NCBI GenBank assembly: GCA_903871875.1
Contig: CAIQIR010000018.1
Coordinates: 1-50,225, forward strand
Reading direction: 5' to 3'
From: an uncultured Schlesneria sp.
Lineage (GTDB): Bacteria > Planctomycetota > Planctomycetia > Planctomycetales > Planctomycetaceae
DNA: 50,225 bases
The notes beneath the pieces were generated by a model. The model was not told the DNA's origin and did no database searches. It saw nothing but the letters and a program-made list of their open reading frames with translations. Made by a program: the position numbers and the translations under genes. Shown here one piece after another: positions 37,710 through 47,527 of this stretch (position 1 is its first letter; the number at the start of each line of letters is the position of its first letter).

Positions 37710-39209
37710 ATGACTGCGGCACTTCAAACAAAACTCCAGCCGATCCAACGTCGACAGTTGCTTCAATCAATGACCGGTTGGGTCATTGTCGGATTGCTCG
37801 TTGGTGCCGCTCTGGCCGTCGGCTGCGGCGTATTGCGACTGACGATCCATTGGCAGGACGGCGGATGGTTTGCTGGCCTGGCGCTCGTCGCTGGACCGCT
37901 CGTCGCCGGAGTGGCGGCGCTGGTGTGGCTATTGCCGCGACCAAACTGGATCGCCGCCGCTCAAGCGGTCGATCATCACTATCAACTGAAAGATCGCACC
38001 GAATCGGCACTCGATTTCGCCCAGCGACACATCCCTTCTGAAAAACGCGCCTTTGCTGTCCTGCAGCTGGCCGATGCCATCCATCATCTGGACCAAGTCG
38101 AGCCGGAAGCTGTTGCGCCGTTGAAAGCACCTCGACTGTTGTCAGGAGCACTCGTTGCGAGCGCCGCTGCGGTGGCATTCGCGCTGATTCCGCTCAAACA
38201 GGAAGAAGCGGCGGCCGGACCGACGGCTCCCGAAGAGCAAATCGTGGCGGAAGCCGAAGCGATTGCCGAGAGCATCCGCGAGCTGGAAGATGAGTTCAAG
38301 CAGGACGACGATCCCGCGCTGGAACAACTGATTAAAGAGCTAAAAGAGAAAGTTGACGAACTGAAAGAGCCCGGCGTGGATGTGAAAGAAGCGCTGGCTA
38401 AAATTTCGGAAATGCAGGCGGCCATTCAATCGGCTCAAAGTCAGGCGAGCATCGAACAGGTCGATCAGCAATTGCAGGAGCTGGGCGAAGCGATGGCCTC
38501 GGCCAAATCCCTGCAAGGAGCCGGTCAGGCGTTGGCAGAAGGTAAATATGACAAAGCGATGCGTGAGTTGGCGGAATTGACCGATCTCGAATTCGATCGC
38601 AATGAAGCGCGAACCTCGATTGAAAAATTGAAAAAGGCCGGCAACCGATCGGGCAATGGCGCGGATGGAGCGATCAGCGAAGTCGCCAACGAGATGGCCA
38701 AGGGAATCGAAGATGATGATGATGATCTGGTGATGTCGGCCGGAAGAAGACTGGGCGACAGGGTCGGCAAACAAGCTCGCAAGAAGCGAATCAAAGACTT
38801 TCTGGACAGCGAACTGGCTGAGTTGAGCGAACGAAAAAGCAATACAGGCAAAAACTCCAACACCAAAGGCAAGAAAAAGCAGAAATCAACGAGCCCGACC
38901 TCGAATTACGGTATGACCGAAAGCGGGAACATTGATGGAGATTCCACCAGCCTGGAATCGAACGTCAATCGCGAACAGATCACAGGAACGGCGACGGAAG
39001 GTGATTCCGATGTGGAAACCAGTTCTTCCTCGGAAGGCCGCCAAGAAGCCCAGCGGGGCTATAAAGAGGTCTATAAGAAATATAAGAAAATGAGCGAAGC
39101 GGTGCTGGAGAACGAACAGATTCCGCTGGGCCATCGCCAGACGATTCGCCGCTATTTCGAATCGATTCGACCTCAACAAGGTGAAGAGGCGACCCCGACA
39201 GCCGAGTAG
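37710..39209 (+). CDS. Membrane-anchored coiled-coil protein, DUF4175-like
   Basis: No firm family was recognised. The 499-residue protein has two N-terminal hydrophobic segments (about 24-45 and 52-74), a soluble stretch, and a third hydrophobic segment (about 150-167). Long Glu/Lys/Gln-rich helices, probably coiled coil, follow (about 175-330). A low-complexity Lys/Ser/Thr region (about 370-460) leads to a C-terminal motif, YKEVYKKYKKMSEAVL ... RRYFESIRP. That ending resembles planctomycete proteins found near MoxR/BatA-type genes, but none is present here. ATG 37710 has GGAG seven bases upstream. Confidence 0.82.
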   Translation: MTAALQTKLQPIQRRQLLQSMTGWVIVGLLVGAALAVGCGVLRLTIHWQDGGWFAGLALVAGPLVAGVAALVWLLPRPNWIAAAQAVDHHYQLKDRTESALDFAQRHIPSEKRAFAVLQLADAIHHLDQVEPEAVAPLKAPRLLSGALVASAAAVAFALIPLKQEEAAAGPTAPEEQIVAEAEAIAESIRELEDEFKQDDDPALEQLIKELKEKVDELKEPGVDVKEALAKISEMQAAIQSAQSQASIEQVDQQLQELGEAMASAKSLQGAGQALAEGKYDKAMRELAELTDLEFDRNEARTSIEKLKKAGNRSGNGADGAISEVANEMAKGIEDDDDDLVMSAGRRLGDRVGKQARKKRIKDFLDSELAELSERKSNTGKNSNTKGKKKQKSTSPTSNYGMTESGNIDGDSTSLESNVNREQITGTATEGDSDVETSSSSEGRQEAQRGYKEVYKKYKKMSEAVLENEQIPLGHRQTIRRYFESIRPQQGEEATPTAE

Positions 39210-39267
39210 TGGGATCGAGGCCAAATCGGTCATTCAGCGAGCGATGCGATGCGGTCTGGACTGACCA

Positions 39268-39867
39268 CTATTGAATCAGGTCATTCTCTGCGACCGTTTT
39301 TTGCTTGCGACGCTGCAGTCGGTGCCAGCGCCGAATGGCCCGCCAGCGTGCCCACAACCCCCGACGGCTGCGAAACGTTTTCCGCCAATGGTGGACGGCG
39401 AACTTGAACTCGTTCAAAGCCGCTCGGGCGGCTTGATAGAACGGCATCGCTCGCACGGCGGCATAAAGATAGTCGCGGGTCGCGATCAGCCAGTCGTGCA
39501 GCCGGCGAAACCAATGAATCGTCAACAGCTTGGGACGACACACGACGTACAGTCGTGCGATCACTGCAGTCCCCAGGATTTTGGCAGCGACCAGCATGGC
39601 CACACTGGTTAGCCAATATCCGCGTGTCAGCCAATACACAGCGAGCAACTTCGCCGGAACCAGCAAAGTTGACGGAAGCAAGAAGACCACCATCATCCAA
39701 TAGGGTGGTAACTGCAGGAGAAGCTGTTCAAACTGCCGGACCAGCGGAAAGATCGCCACCCATTGCGTCAGTCGCTTCAACCACTCCCAAAGTGACTCTT
39801 CGATCCACATCAGCAGTGATGCCACGATGATCAGCGGAGGAGTCAGCAATCGCTTGAACCAGGACAT
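39268..39867 (-). CDS. Small inner-membrane protein of unknown function
   Basis: A 199-residue protein with about three hydrophobic segments in the first 110 residues (for example LLTPPLIIVASLLMWI, MMVVFLLPSTLLVPAKLLAV and VAMLVAAKILGTAVIARLYV). A strongly basic, Trp/Arg-rich C-terminal tail (RSRRGLWARWRAIRRWHRL) should lie in the cytoplasm. It resembles unannotated membrane proteins in other bacteria but has no known role. The ribosome site at ATG 39867 is weak. It is convergent with the coiled-coil protein gene. Confidence 0.75.
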   Translation of the reverse strand: MSWFKRLLTPPLIIVASLLMWIEESLWEWLKRLTQWVAIFPLVRQFEQLLLQLPPYWMMVVFLLPSTLLVPAKLLAVYWLTRGYWLTSVAMLVAAKILGTAVIARLYVVCRPKLLTIHWFRRLHDWLIATRDYLYAAVRAMPFYQAARAALNEFKFAVHHWRKTFRSRRGLWARWRAIRRWHRLQRRKQKTVAENDLIQ

Positions 39868-40177
39868 TGGATCACATTCTTGCAGGGACGACTATTTCAC
39901 TGACGGAACGTCACAATTCTACGCAGTTGTCCCGGACCAGGCCGAAAAACGTTCTTCGACAGCAAGAAATCGATCGAGAGAGCTTATATTCTGGCCATTA
40001 CGACAAACGAACGACCGATCTCCTTCGCATCAACCTTCACAAACAGAAGAAGCCCGAATTCAGTTGAACTCGGGCTTCGAATATTGAAGGAGAGATTTGA
40101 ACGATCGTCGCAACAGTGCATATGCGGATCACGCTTTGATGACGCCCCAGAACGAGCATCATCTCTGGCCGATTTCA
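39868..40177. other. Spacer with a candidate terminator
   Basis: 310 bases with no supported gene. It contains the hairpin at 40050-40077, listed separately. Confidence 0.4.
40050..40077 (-). terminator. Candidate terminator after the kelch-like gene
   Basis: AAGCCCGA (40050-40057) pairs perfectly with TCGGGCTT (40070-40077). The loop holds a further TTCA/TGAA pairing. It lies about 100 bases past the stop of the minus-strand gene at 40178. The following minus-strand sequence (CTTCTGTTTG) is only moderately T-rich. Confidence 0.45.
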
Positions 40178-42112
40178 TCAAGGAATGTTCGTCTCGTGCA
40201 GCGTGGTGATTTTCGTCGAGGTCGTCAGCAGCGTGTCCGTTCCTGGACCGCCGTCGATTGTGAGTGTGGTAATGTTGCACAGCGTGAAGGCGGCCTGATC
40301 GTTGCCATTACCCAGCGAAATGTTCGTCGCGGACGAACTCACACCGATCACGGAGACTGCATCATTGCCGTCACTCAGGCTCGCATTGATCACCAAAGGC
40401 CCCGAATGCGTGTGGCTGAACGAAGTCGTGCTGTTGATCGTCGTGCCATTGGCACCTTGAACGAGCAGAACTCCCGCTTGCAGGCTGACCGTCAGCGAAT
40501 TGGCGCCTGCGTCACCGGTCAGCGTCAGCGTGCCCGAGGAGTACGTGGCAATCACGTTGCTCGGCGTCACATTGTTAATCGTAAAATTCTGGCTGGCCGA
40601 TGAAATTCCATTGGCAATCACCGACAACTGATAAATTCCATTGGCGAGACCTGATGGTAATGTGACCGTCACCGACGTCACCAGACTCCCCGAAGCGACG
40701 AGTCCCGGGGACCAATTCGAGGTTCGCGCGTAGGTGACCACATTCGTAGCACTCTTCAAGCGGACGATGGGGTAGTTAGTGGAATTTTCGGCATCATCAC
40801 CGTAGCTGGACCCTTCAGAAATCCCGTTCAATTGCGTTCCGGTCAGCGTGTAGGTATTACCCGAAACTTTTGAGATATTCTTAATAGTCGGGGCCCATGA
40901 TGTACTCGGCGTGCCTGTTGGAGCATAGTCCCACAACGTAGCGCCACCCGTCGACAACAATAGGTGGCCATTGGGCAGCATGAGCATGATGTGTTGTTGC
41001 GCGATATTACTCGCCATAATATTTCCGAGCGTCCCCGTGGGAGTCACATCGGTAATCGAATTGGCGGCGGGATTGAACAGGAACGCTTTCGTTGGCGGAG
41101 TGATATTCTTAGGCAGGCTCATGTCCGCGAAGAACAGGACATTTCCATTGGGAAGCATCGCTCCGGGGGCGTCGTCACATCCAAAATTGGTGGGCAGGCT
41201 GGGCCCCTGCGTCCAAGTATTCGTTGAGGGGCTGTAGAGCACGGTGTTATTGTTGGCCCCGACCAGAAAGACTCGTCCGTCCGGTAGTAGTAACATGGGT
41301 CCCAGTTCGGCCCCCAACCCCCCATTGGTGCCGTTATTTAACGTCACATTACTCAACGGCACCGGCACCGGTCCCGTGGCCAGCCAAGTTCCGGAGGACG
41401 GGATATACCGTTGTGCCGAGCCGGCACCCGTCGCAGGACTCGCAAAGACGTTGAAAGAAAGCACGCTGCCATCGGGCAGCAGCGTCCAAGTTTCTTCGTC
41501 AGATTGATCTTTCAAGAGCTTGGTGCCCGTCTGGGTCCAGGAGTTGGCAGCCGGATCATAGAGATAGGTGAAGCCGTCCGTAGCTCCGCCGACAGTGCCA
41601 TCACCGATATACCCGCACAAGATCTTGCCGTTATTCAACACGACGGAGGGATCATCGCCAAAAGCCGATAGTGGAAACGTGGCAATGTTCGTCCACTTGT
41701 TCGCAACCGGATCGTAAATTTCGCCGGAATTCGCAAAGCTCGGATTGTCGGTGAGAACTGTATACTCACCGCCCATGACAAACACCTTCCCGGAAGGAAG
41801 CACGTTTGACGCAAAGTCGCGTCGCGTCACGTTCATCGGGGCAATATAAGACCAGGTTCCGTTGACATAGTTTCCCGACGAATCAGGGGTCAACTTCGTC
41901 CAGACATTGCTGAGTGTCGCATTTCCGGTGTTGATGTTCACAAGTGCGGAATTGCAGACGATCACAGAGCCATCCGAGAGTAGCATTTGTACTCCGCTTG
42001 CACCCGACGGATTGGGGTTGGTGAGTGGGGTCCAAACACCCTGCGCCATTAGCGACGACCCCATGGTCAGACTCAGCACAAGAGCGATCATCGAAATGGC
42101 CATTTGCTTCAT
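40178..42112 (-). CDS. Secreted kelch/galactose-oxidase-like protein
   Basis: A 644-residue exported protein with a signal peptide, probably cut after SLMAQ or close to it. Residues 25-400 form kelch-type beta-propeller repeats (for example GKVFVMGGEY, NGKILCGYIG, DGRVFLVGANN, NGHLLLSTGG). An immunoglobulin-like domain similar to the C-terminal domain of galactose/glyoxal oxidases follows (about 405-510; LTGTQLNGISEGSSYGDD). The end carries short Gly/Asn/Asp repeats (SDGNDAVSV, GNGNDQAAF, GGPGTDTL) like calcium-binding beta-roll repeats. Oxidase activity is not certain, because the copper ligands could not be assigned by eye. Confidence 0.85.
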   Translation of the reverse strand: MKQMAISMIALVLSLTMGSSLMAQGVWTPLTNPNPSGASGVQMLLSDGSVIVCNSALVNINTGNATLSNVWTKLTPDSSGNYVNGTWSYIAPMNVTRRDFASNVLPSGKVFVMGGEYTVLTDNPSFANSGEIYDPVANKWTNIATFPLSAFGDDPSVVLNNGKILCGYIGDGTVGGATDGFTYLYDPAANSWTQTGTKLLKDQSDEETWTLLPDGSVLSFNVFASPATGAGSAQRYIPSSGTWLATGPVPVPLSNVTLNNGTNGGLGAELGPMLLLPDGRVFLVGANNNTVLYSPSTNTWTQGPSLPTNFGCDDAPGAMLPNGNVLFFADMSLPKNITPPTKAFLFNPAANSITDVTPTGTLGNIMASNIAQQHIMLMLPNGHLLLSTGGATLWDYAPTGTPSTSWAPTIKNISKVSGNTYTLTGTQLNGISEGSSYGDDAENSTNYPIVRLKSATNVVTYARTSNWSPGLVASGSLVTSVTVTLPSGLANGIYQLSVIANGISSASQNFTINNVTPSNVIATYSSGTLTLTGDAGANSLTVSLQAGVLLVQGANGTTINSTTSFSHTHSGPLVINASLSDGNDAVSVIGVSSSATNISLGNGNDQAAFTLCNITTLTIDGGPGTDTLLTTSTKITTLHETNIP

Positions 42113-42572
42113 GGGAAGACCTTAAACTTTACTGACGTTCTTGTCCGTCTCGAATCTTGGTGAAAACGGGAAAGCTCGCATCGACCGGCGTACCTGGAAA
42201 ATCATGGGACCGGAGTCGCCGGGCACCGGATTCTCGCGATCGTGAACAACCGTTTGCAAGAGAAAAAGTGGTATAATCGGCAGCAACGGAACACTGTCCA
42301 TTTATCTACACGACAGAGATTCGATTGAGAATCAGAGGGATTGTCGACGATGGGAATTGTGGATCTCAAGTTGAAGTGTCTCAAGTCGTGGAACCGACTC
42401 GTTTAAATCCATACGGCTCGGCTTATGCAGTTGGATTCTTCTATGACACGTCTGCCGACCAAGTGAACTGTGCGGAGAAATCCTGTTAAAAGAATTACCA
42501 AACTGAAATGGCCGGCAGCGCGTAACGAGACGAGTGTTAAAATTTGTTCCACGTTTATGGAATCTGTAGTTC
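42113..42572. other. Divergent region before the WD40 gene
   Basis: 460 bases with no supported gene. A perfect TATAAT lies at 42272-42277 on the plus strand, but without a good -35 at 16-18 bases. It is the only promoter-like element noticed for the WD40/DUF1559 pair. Confidence 0.4.
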
Positions 42573-43547
42573 ATGGATACCACCGCACCGTCTTCGCAAT
42601 GGCGCCCCGTATTGGTAGCGGCATCCGCAATTCTGGCGTTGATCGTGGTCTGGCTGATCATTCGTGGCCCCCACGACGAATTCGCCACCTTAAATGGTCA
42701 CCATGAGGGTGTTTTCTCGCTGGCACTGGCCCCTGACGGTAAGACCATTGCCAGCGGCGGCGGCGACGGCACGGTGCGAATCTGGAATCTGGCGGATCGC
42801 CGCGAACTCGCCGTACTCAAAGGTCATACCGGACGCGTGCACGCTTTAGCGTGGACTCCCGATGGAACGACACTGGCCAGCAGCAGCGAGGACAAAACGA
42901 TTCGGCTGTGGAATCCGACCTCCGGCAAGGAATCGGAACTGTTCACGAAGGTTCCCAAAATCGTCCATGCCCTGGCCTACAGCAGCGATGGGACAATCCT
43001 GGCCGCCGCGGTCGATCGAGATGTCTGCTACTGGAAACTGAATGCCCATCGCGAGTTGATGGTTCTGCACGGACATTGGCGAACGATTTCCGGAATGGCT
43101 TTTCTGCCGGGAAAGTCGGAATTAGCCACATTTGCCAACGATCAGACCGTCCGCATCTGGGATCTGGAAACAGATCGTCAAGTTGCCGAGATGCCTGGTC
43201 CGATGGGTCATTGCTATAGCTTGACGGTTTCAACCGATGGTAAGCTAATCGCCTGTGTCGGAGGGGGGCGAGTCCATCTTTACGATGCAGAAAATCGGCA
43301 ACCTCTTGATCCGGTAGAACCCAACTCGCGGTTAATCTGCGGTGTGGCGTTGTCACCCGATGGAAAATTACTGGCCATCGGATCACAAGACAAAGAAGTC
43401 GTGATCTGGGACCTGCAACAAAAGAAAGTTCTGTCTCGACTGAATGGCCATCAATTTGCCGTCGGACAAATGGCATTCCTGCCCGACAGCCAGACACTGG
43501 TCACATCCAGTCACGATAGTTCGCTGAAACTCTGGAAAGTCAGGTGA
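42573..43547 (+). CDS. Membrane-anchored WD40-repeat protein
   Basis: A 324-residue protein with one N-terminal membrane anchor (about 12-31). About seven WD40 repeats follow, enough for one closed beta-propeller. Clear blades are DGTVRIWNL, DKTIRLWN, DQTVRIWDL, DKEVVIWDL and DSSLKLWKV. It is probably a protein-interaction scaffold on the membrane surface. It ends three bases before a DUF1559 gene on the same strand, so both are likely co-expressed. There is no kinase domain, unlike the WD40 kinase at 18886. Confidence 0.9.
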   Translation: MDTTAPSSQWRPVLVAASAILALIVVWLIIRGPHDEFATLNGHHEGVFSLALAPDGKTIASGGGDGTVRIWNLADRRELAVLKGHTGRVHALAWTPDGTTLASSSEDKTIRLWNPTSGKESELFTKVPKIVHALAYSSDGTILAAAVDRDVCYWKLNAHRELMVLHGHWRTISGMAFLPGKSELATFANDQTVRIWDLETDRQVAEMPGPMGHCYSLTVSTDGKLIACVGGGRVHLYDAENRQPLDPVEPNSRLICGVALSPDGKLLAIGSQDKEVVIWDLQQKKVLSRLNGHQFAVGQMAFLPDSQTLVTSSHDSSLKLWKVR

Positions 43548-43550
43548 TCA

Positions 43551-44510
43551 ATGCACCGTAATCGAATTCGCACCGGTTTCACTCTGATCGAGTTGCTGGT
43601 CGTGATCGCCATCATCGGCATCCTGCTGTCTTTACTGCTGCCTGCCGTGGTTAACGCCCGCGCCGTGGCCAACCTGAGACAATGCGGCAATAACCTGCGC
43701 CAGATCGGTCTGGCGCTACATAATTATCACGATGCGTTGAATGTCTTTCCGCCGGGATATGCCACGGATAATCAAATCACTCACATCATCCTCGTCGGAG
43801 ACAATGACGGCGGCCCTCCGCCGACGACCCCGACTTATATCGACAATGATTACGGAATGGGTTGGGGTTGGGAGGCGATGATTCTGGATGCGATGGATCA
43901 GAATACGGTCAAAAGCCGCATCAACTTCTCCAGCAGCATCGGTGGCCAAGCGATCTCGTCCGCGGTGATGCGAGTGTTCTTCTGCCCGTCCGATACGGGG
44001 CCGGATACTTTCACCGTCCATGACAGCAATCAGAATCCGCTCGGAGTTGTGGGGCGATCGAACTATGTCGCCATGTACGGCACCAATGAGATTCCTGACT
44101 TTCCGAATTCAGGGGAGGGGATCTTTTATTGCAACAGTTCGACACGTATCGCCGACATCACCGACGGAACGTCAAATACAATCGCGGTGGGAGAACGTGC
44201 CAGCAATCTGGCCTATTCCACCTGGACCGGGGCCGTGACGAACGGAACGGTGAAGAACCTCTCCGGCATTCCCGGCTCCGAAGACCAGCCTTGGCCGGTC
44301 CTTATTCTGGGGCACACCGGCACGGCGATCGAGGGTCAACTACCCAACAACACGACGGGACATGCCGACGACTTCACCAGCCGTCATGCTGGCGGGGTCA
44401 ATTTCCTATTCGCCGATGGCTCAGTGAAGTTCATCAGCAACAACATCGATGCCAACGTCTGGGTGGCCCTAGGAACGCGAGCCGGCGGTGAAACGGTCTC
44501 GGACTTCTGA
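43551..44510 (+). CDS. DUF1559 prepilin-like protein
   Basis: A 319-residue protein of the DUF1559 family, abundant in Planctomycetota. The N-terminus is a type IV pilin/pseudopilin signal: a basic leader, then [17 protein letters not shown], where cleavage and methylation occur at the Gly-Phe bond. The body carries the family features [20 protein letters not shown] and the C-terminal [17 protein letters not shown] (H-X9-DG motif). It is probably exported and assembled by a type II secretion/pilus-like machine, though its role is unknown. It starts three bases after the WD40 gene. Confidence 0.95.
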   Translation: MHRNRIRTGFTLIELLVVIAIIGILLSLLLPAVVNARAVANLRQCGNNLRQIGLALHNYHDALNVFPPGYATDNQITHIILVGDNDGGPPPTTPTYIDNDYGMGWGWEAMILDAMDQNTVKSRINFSSSIGGQAISSAVMRVFFCPSDTGPDTFTVHDSNQNPLGVVGRSNYVAMYGTNEIPDFPNSGEGIFYCNSSTRIADITDGTSNTIAVGERASNLAYSTWTGAVTNGTVKNLSGIPGSEDQPWPVLILGHTGTAIEGQLPNNTTGHADDFTSRHAGGVNFLFADGSVKFISNNIDANVWVALGTRAGGETVSDF

Positions 44511-44603
44511 CGCAGACTCGAAATCACTTCGGTTGGAATCCCCGTAGTACCGCGACCTACTACCGGACGATCGGACTGCTGTTGATTGGTTGGTCTTGGC
44601 GGC

Positions 44604-46526
44604 TCAAAGGCGCTGAATCCGCCCGAATCCCAACAGTCGGGCGCTATTGAAGATGACGAAAATCTCGCCTGCGTTGTGCAGGACGGCCCCGATAATCGGT
44701 GACACGATTCCCAAAGCGGCCAGTGTCAGCATCAATGCCGACGAAGCAGCCCCGACGATCAGGTTTTGACTGATTGTTGCTCGAGTTTGTCGCGACAATC
44801 GAATGGCGAGCGGCAAACGGGTCAGATCGTTCGCCATTAAGGCCACATCGGCGCTTTTCAAAGCGACGTCGGACCCCATGGCCCCCATGGCAACCCCAAC
44901 ATCGCCACTGGCCAGAGCCAACGCGTCGTTGACGCCGTCACCCACGACCATCACACGGTGGCCCATTGCCTTTTCTGACTGCACCGTTTGCAGTTTTTGC
45001 TCGGGTAGAACTTCGGCAATGACATTCTCGATATCCAGCAGTCGGGCGACCTGCGCGGCCGCTTGTTGGCGATCACCGGTGAGCAGGATGACGCGATTGA
45101 GTCCCAGTTTTCGCAATTCCGCGATCGCTTGGCGTGCTTCCGGACGCGGCAGATCCGCCAATAGCAAGTAACCGAGTACGGCCTCGTCGCGGGCCACCCA
45201 CACCACCGCACCTTCATGGTCCGGAATCGGAGGAAGTTCCAAACCCTGGCCACGCAGCCAGTCGGCGCGGCCCAGCAGACAACGACTATTTCCCGCGATG
45301 GCAATGACACCTTGTCCGTGCATTTCTTCCACCGTTTCGGAAACTTCCACCAGTTGCAAACCGGCAGTCGATGCGGCGCGGATAATCGCCCGCGAAACCG
45401 GATGCCGCGAGCCTGCCGCGCAAAGCGCCGCGGCCCGCAACAATTCTTCGTCAGTCGCGCCACCGTAAGGGCGGATCGTCACGATGGCAAAGTGCCCCAA
45501 CGTGACCGTACCGGTCTTGTCCAGCACGACCGTATCGACGTCCGCTAAGACTTCGATGAATTTTGTGTTTTTGACCAGGATGCCAAGTCGTGAGGCGGCG
45601 GCCAGGGCGGCGATCATGGCGGTTGGGCCCGCGAGCACAAACGCACCCGGACACGCAACCACCATCAGCGTGACCACCCGCGACATATCGTGGGTCAAGA
45701 ACAACAACACGGCCGCAGCTGTCAGGATCGAAGGGACCCAATATTTCGCATATTGTTCGACAAGTCTGACGGCAGGCGTTTTCGATTGTTCGGCGGAATG
45801 GAGCAATTCCAGGACGCGACCCAGCGCCGTCTTTTGGCCGACGCCAGTGACGGTCACTTCCAAAAGTCCGGTCAAGTTGATCGAACCGGCAAAAAGACGA
45901 GTTCCTGGTCCGACTTCTTCGGCTAATGACTCGCCCGTGATGGACGATTGGTCGACCGTCGAAGCGCCCTTGCGGACAATCCCGTCGGCCGGAATCACAT
46001 CCCCGGGGCGAACCACAACCACATCGTCACGACGTAAGATCGTCGATTCGACCTCACGTTCACCCGTGACCGTCAGCAAGGTCGCAGTGCGTCCTTGCAA
46101 TGTCTGCAGACCGTCAATGGCAGCTTGAGCTCCCAATGCGCTGCGCTGTTCCAGAAAATGTCCCAAGTTGAGAATCAGCGGTATCGACGCCGCCGTGGTG
46201 AATTCGCCGCTGACCAGCGCGGCTAGCACCGCCAGCGCCACTAGTTGTTCGATCGTGTCGTCCGTTTCGCCCGTTAACACGCCCCGCATGGCGGCCCCGA
46301 AAATTGGTACCGAGACAATCAGCGCGGCTACGCATTTGAACAGTTCGGTGAGTGGTCTTTGCGAAGCATCGCCGAACCATTCGAACAAAAACGCCACCAG
46401 CAATAATCCGCCGGCCAGCATGGCGCTGCCCAGATCCAATCCGATTCGCAGACGTTCGCCGCGAGTCAGCGCTGCCTCGAGTCGACGCTCCAGATGGGAT
46501 GATGCGGCGGGAACCAAAGAACTCAT
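44604..46526 (-). CDS. P1B-type metal-transporting ATPase
   Basis: A 640-residue inner-membrane heavy-metal pump. The A-domain TGES lies in SSITGESLAEE, the phosphorylation site is DKTGT with D336, the P1B-specific HP dipeptide is in GSRHPVSRAI, and the hinge is VVGDGVNDALALA. The metal site in membrane segment 6 is C292-P293-G294 rather than CPC, and no N-terminal metal-binding domain is present. The last segment has HNAGEIFVIFNSARLL. The metal cannot be assigned. Its start overlaps the stop of an HflK-like gene by four bases (ATGA 46523-46526). It is the last gene of an SPFH-ATPase operon and is convergent with the DUF1559 gene. Confidence 0.95.
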   Translation of the reverse strand: MSSLVPAASSHLERRLEAALTRGERLRIGLDLGSAMLAGGLLLVAFLFEWFGDASQRPLTELFKCVAALIVSVPIFGAAMRGVLTGETDDTIEQLVALAVLAALVSGEFTTAASIPLILNLGHFLEQRSALGAQAAIDGLQTLQGRTATLLTVTGEREVESTILRRDDVVVVRPGDVIPADGIVRKGASTVDQSSITGESLAEEVGPGTRLFAGSINLTGLLEVTVTGVGQKTALGRVLELLHSAEQSKTPAVRLVEQYAKYWVPSILTAAAVLLFLTHDMSRVVTLMVVACPGAFVLAGPTAMIAALAAASRLGILVKNTKFIEVLADVDTVVLDKTGTVTLGHFAIVTIRPYGGATDEELLRAAALCAAGSRHPVSRAIIRAASTAGLQLVEVSETVEEMHGQGVIAIAGNSRCLLGRADWLRGQGLELPPIPDHEGAVVWVARDEAVLGYLLLADLPRPEARQAIAELRKLGLNRVILLTGDRQQAAAQVARLLDIENVIAEVLPEQKLQTVQSEKAMGHRVMVVGDGVNDALALASGDVGVAMGAMGSDVALKSADVALMANDLTRLPLAIRLSRQTRATISQNLIVGAASSALMLTLAALGIVSPIIGAVLHNAGEIFVIFNSARLLGFGRIQRL

Positions 46527-47527
46527 GGAGAGGTCTCCGATTCAGAAATATAAATTCGGACATCGCCGGTGCGCTGTCGCGGGGGAAGCAGAAATCGCTT
46601 CCCGATCTGGCTCATGATCTGTTGCAACGCTTCCCGATAAATCCGTTCCTGGGTTAATGTCGGATCACGGCGATATTCGTCGTATAGCGATTGAAACACG
46701 GAGACTTCCGCCGTCGCTTGCGATTGCAAATAGCTGCCGTTGGCCATCGCTTCCTTCACCAGACGATTCCGTTCCGCTTCGGCCTGAGGAATCTTGCTGG
46801 CGGCGAACCCTTCGGCTTCGCGTCGCATGGTATCCTTTTCAACACGAGCACTTTGAGCCTTCTCAAATTCCGCTCGCAAGTGTCGCGGCGGGTGGATTTC
46901 CTTGAACTCCAGGGCAGACAGGATCAGGCCGCATCCGGTACCATCCAGACGTGATTGCGCCGCTTGCTGCACCAAACTGGCCAGATTTTTTTGCGTCAGA
47001 TCGTCTCTCAAGCGGAGAACATCATTCACGCGCCAGCCTGCAATATTTTGCGTGGCTGCCGCCATCACGGCGTCATGCACCAGCCCTTTGGGATTCTCGA
47101 TCGACAGTGCAAACGCGATCGGATCGTCGATCCGATATTTCGCCACCAGTCGCGCTTGCACGATATTTTGGTCACCCGTCAAGCAATAGCCCTCTTTGAG
47201 TGGATCAATGGCATCGGCCACAGGCCCGGTGTCATTCAGCGATTTCCACAGATTCTGCACCAAAACTTCACCTTCTTCCTTGATGGCCACCCGAATGACG
47301 CGATCGATGGGGAAGGGCATCGCAAACAGCAGCCCCGGCTGCCGGATTTGCTCTTCACGTGTGACCCCGACCAGTCGACCAAAGCGTAAAACCAAGGCCA
47401 CTTCGCCGGGCTGCACGATCATCGTGGCCGACAGCAGATAGACCACAAATAACACCAATGCCACCCATCGAAATGAGCGCAACGACGAGGCGATTGCTTC
47501 CAGAACGATTGTTTGTCGAGGTTTCAT
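46523..47527 (-). CDS. SPFH-domain membrane protein, HflK-like
   Basis: A 334-residue band-7/SPFH protein with one N-terminal membrane segment (about 20-38). The SPFH domain follows (IVQPGEVALVLRFGRL ... LTGDQNIVQARLVAKYRIDDP), then a charged helical region (AEGFAASKIPQAEAERNRLVKEA) typical of HflK/HflC. In E. coli, HflK and HflC form a large cage around the FtsH protease. No ftsH is present here. The start (47527) and stop (46523) both overlap neighbours by four bases. It is probably part of one complex with the two other SPFH proteins and the metal ATPase. Confidence 0.9.
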   Translation of the reverse strand: MKPRQTIVLEAIASSLRSFRWVALVLFVVYLLSATMIVQPGEVALVLRFGRLVGVTREEQIRQPGLLFAMPFPIDRVIRVAIKEEGEVLVQNLWKSLNDTGPVADAIDPLKEGYCLTGDQNIVQARLVAKYRIDDPIAFALSIENPKGLVHDAVMAAATQNIAGWRVNDVLRLRDDLTQKNLASLVQQAAQSRLDGTGCGLILSALEFKEIHPPRHLRAEFEKAQSARVEKDTMRREAEGFAASKIPQAEAERNRLVKEAMANGSYLQSQATAEVSVFQSLYDEYRRDPTLTQERIYREALQQIMSQIGKRFLLPPRQRTGDVRIYISESETSP

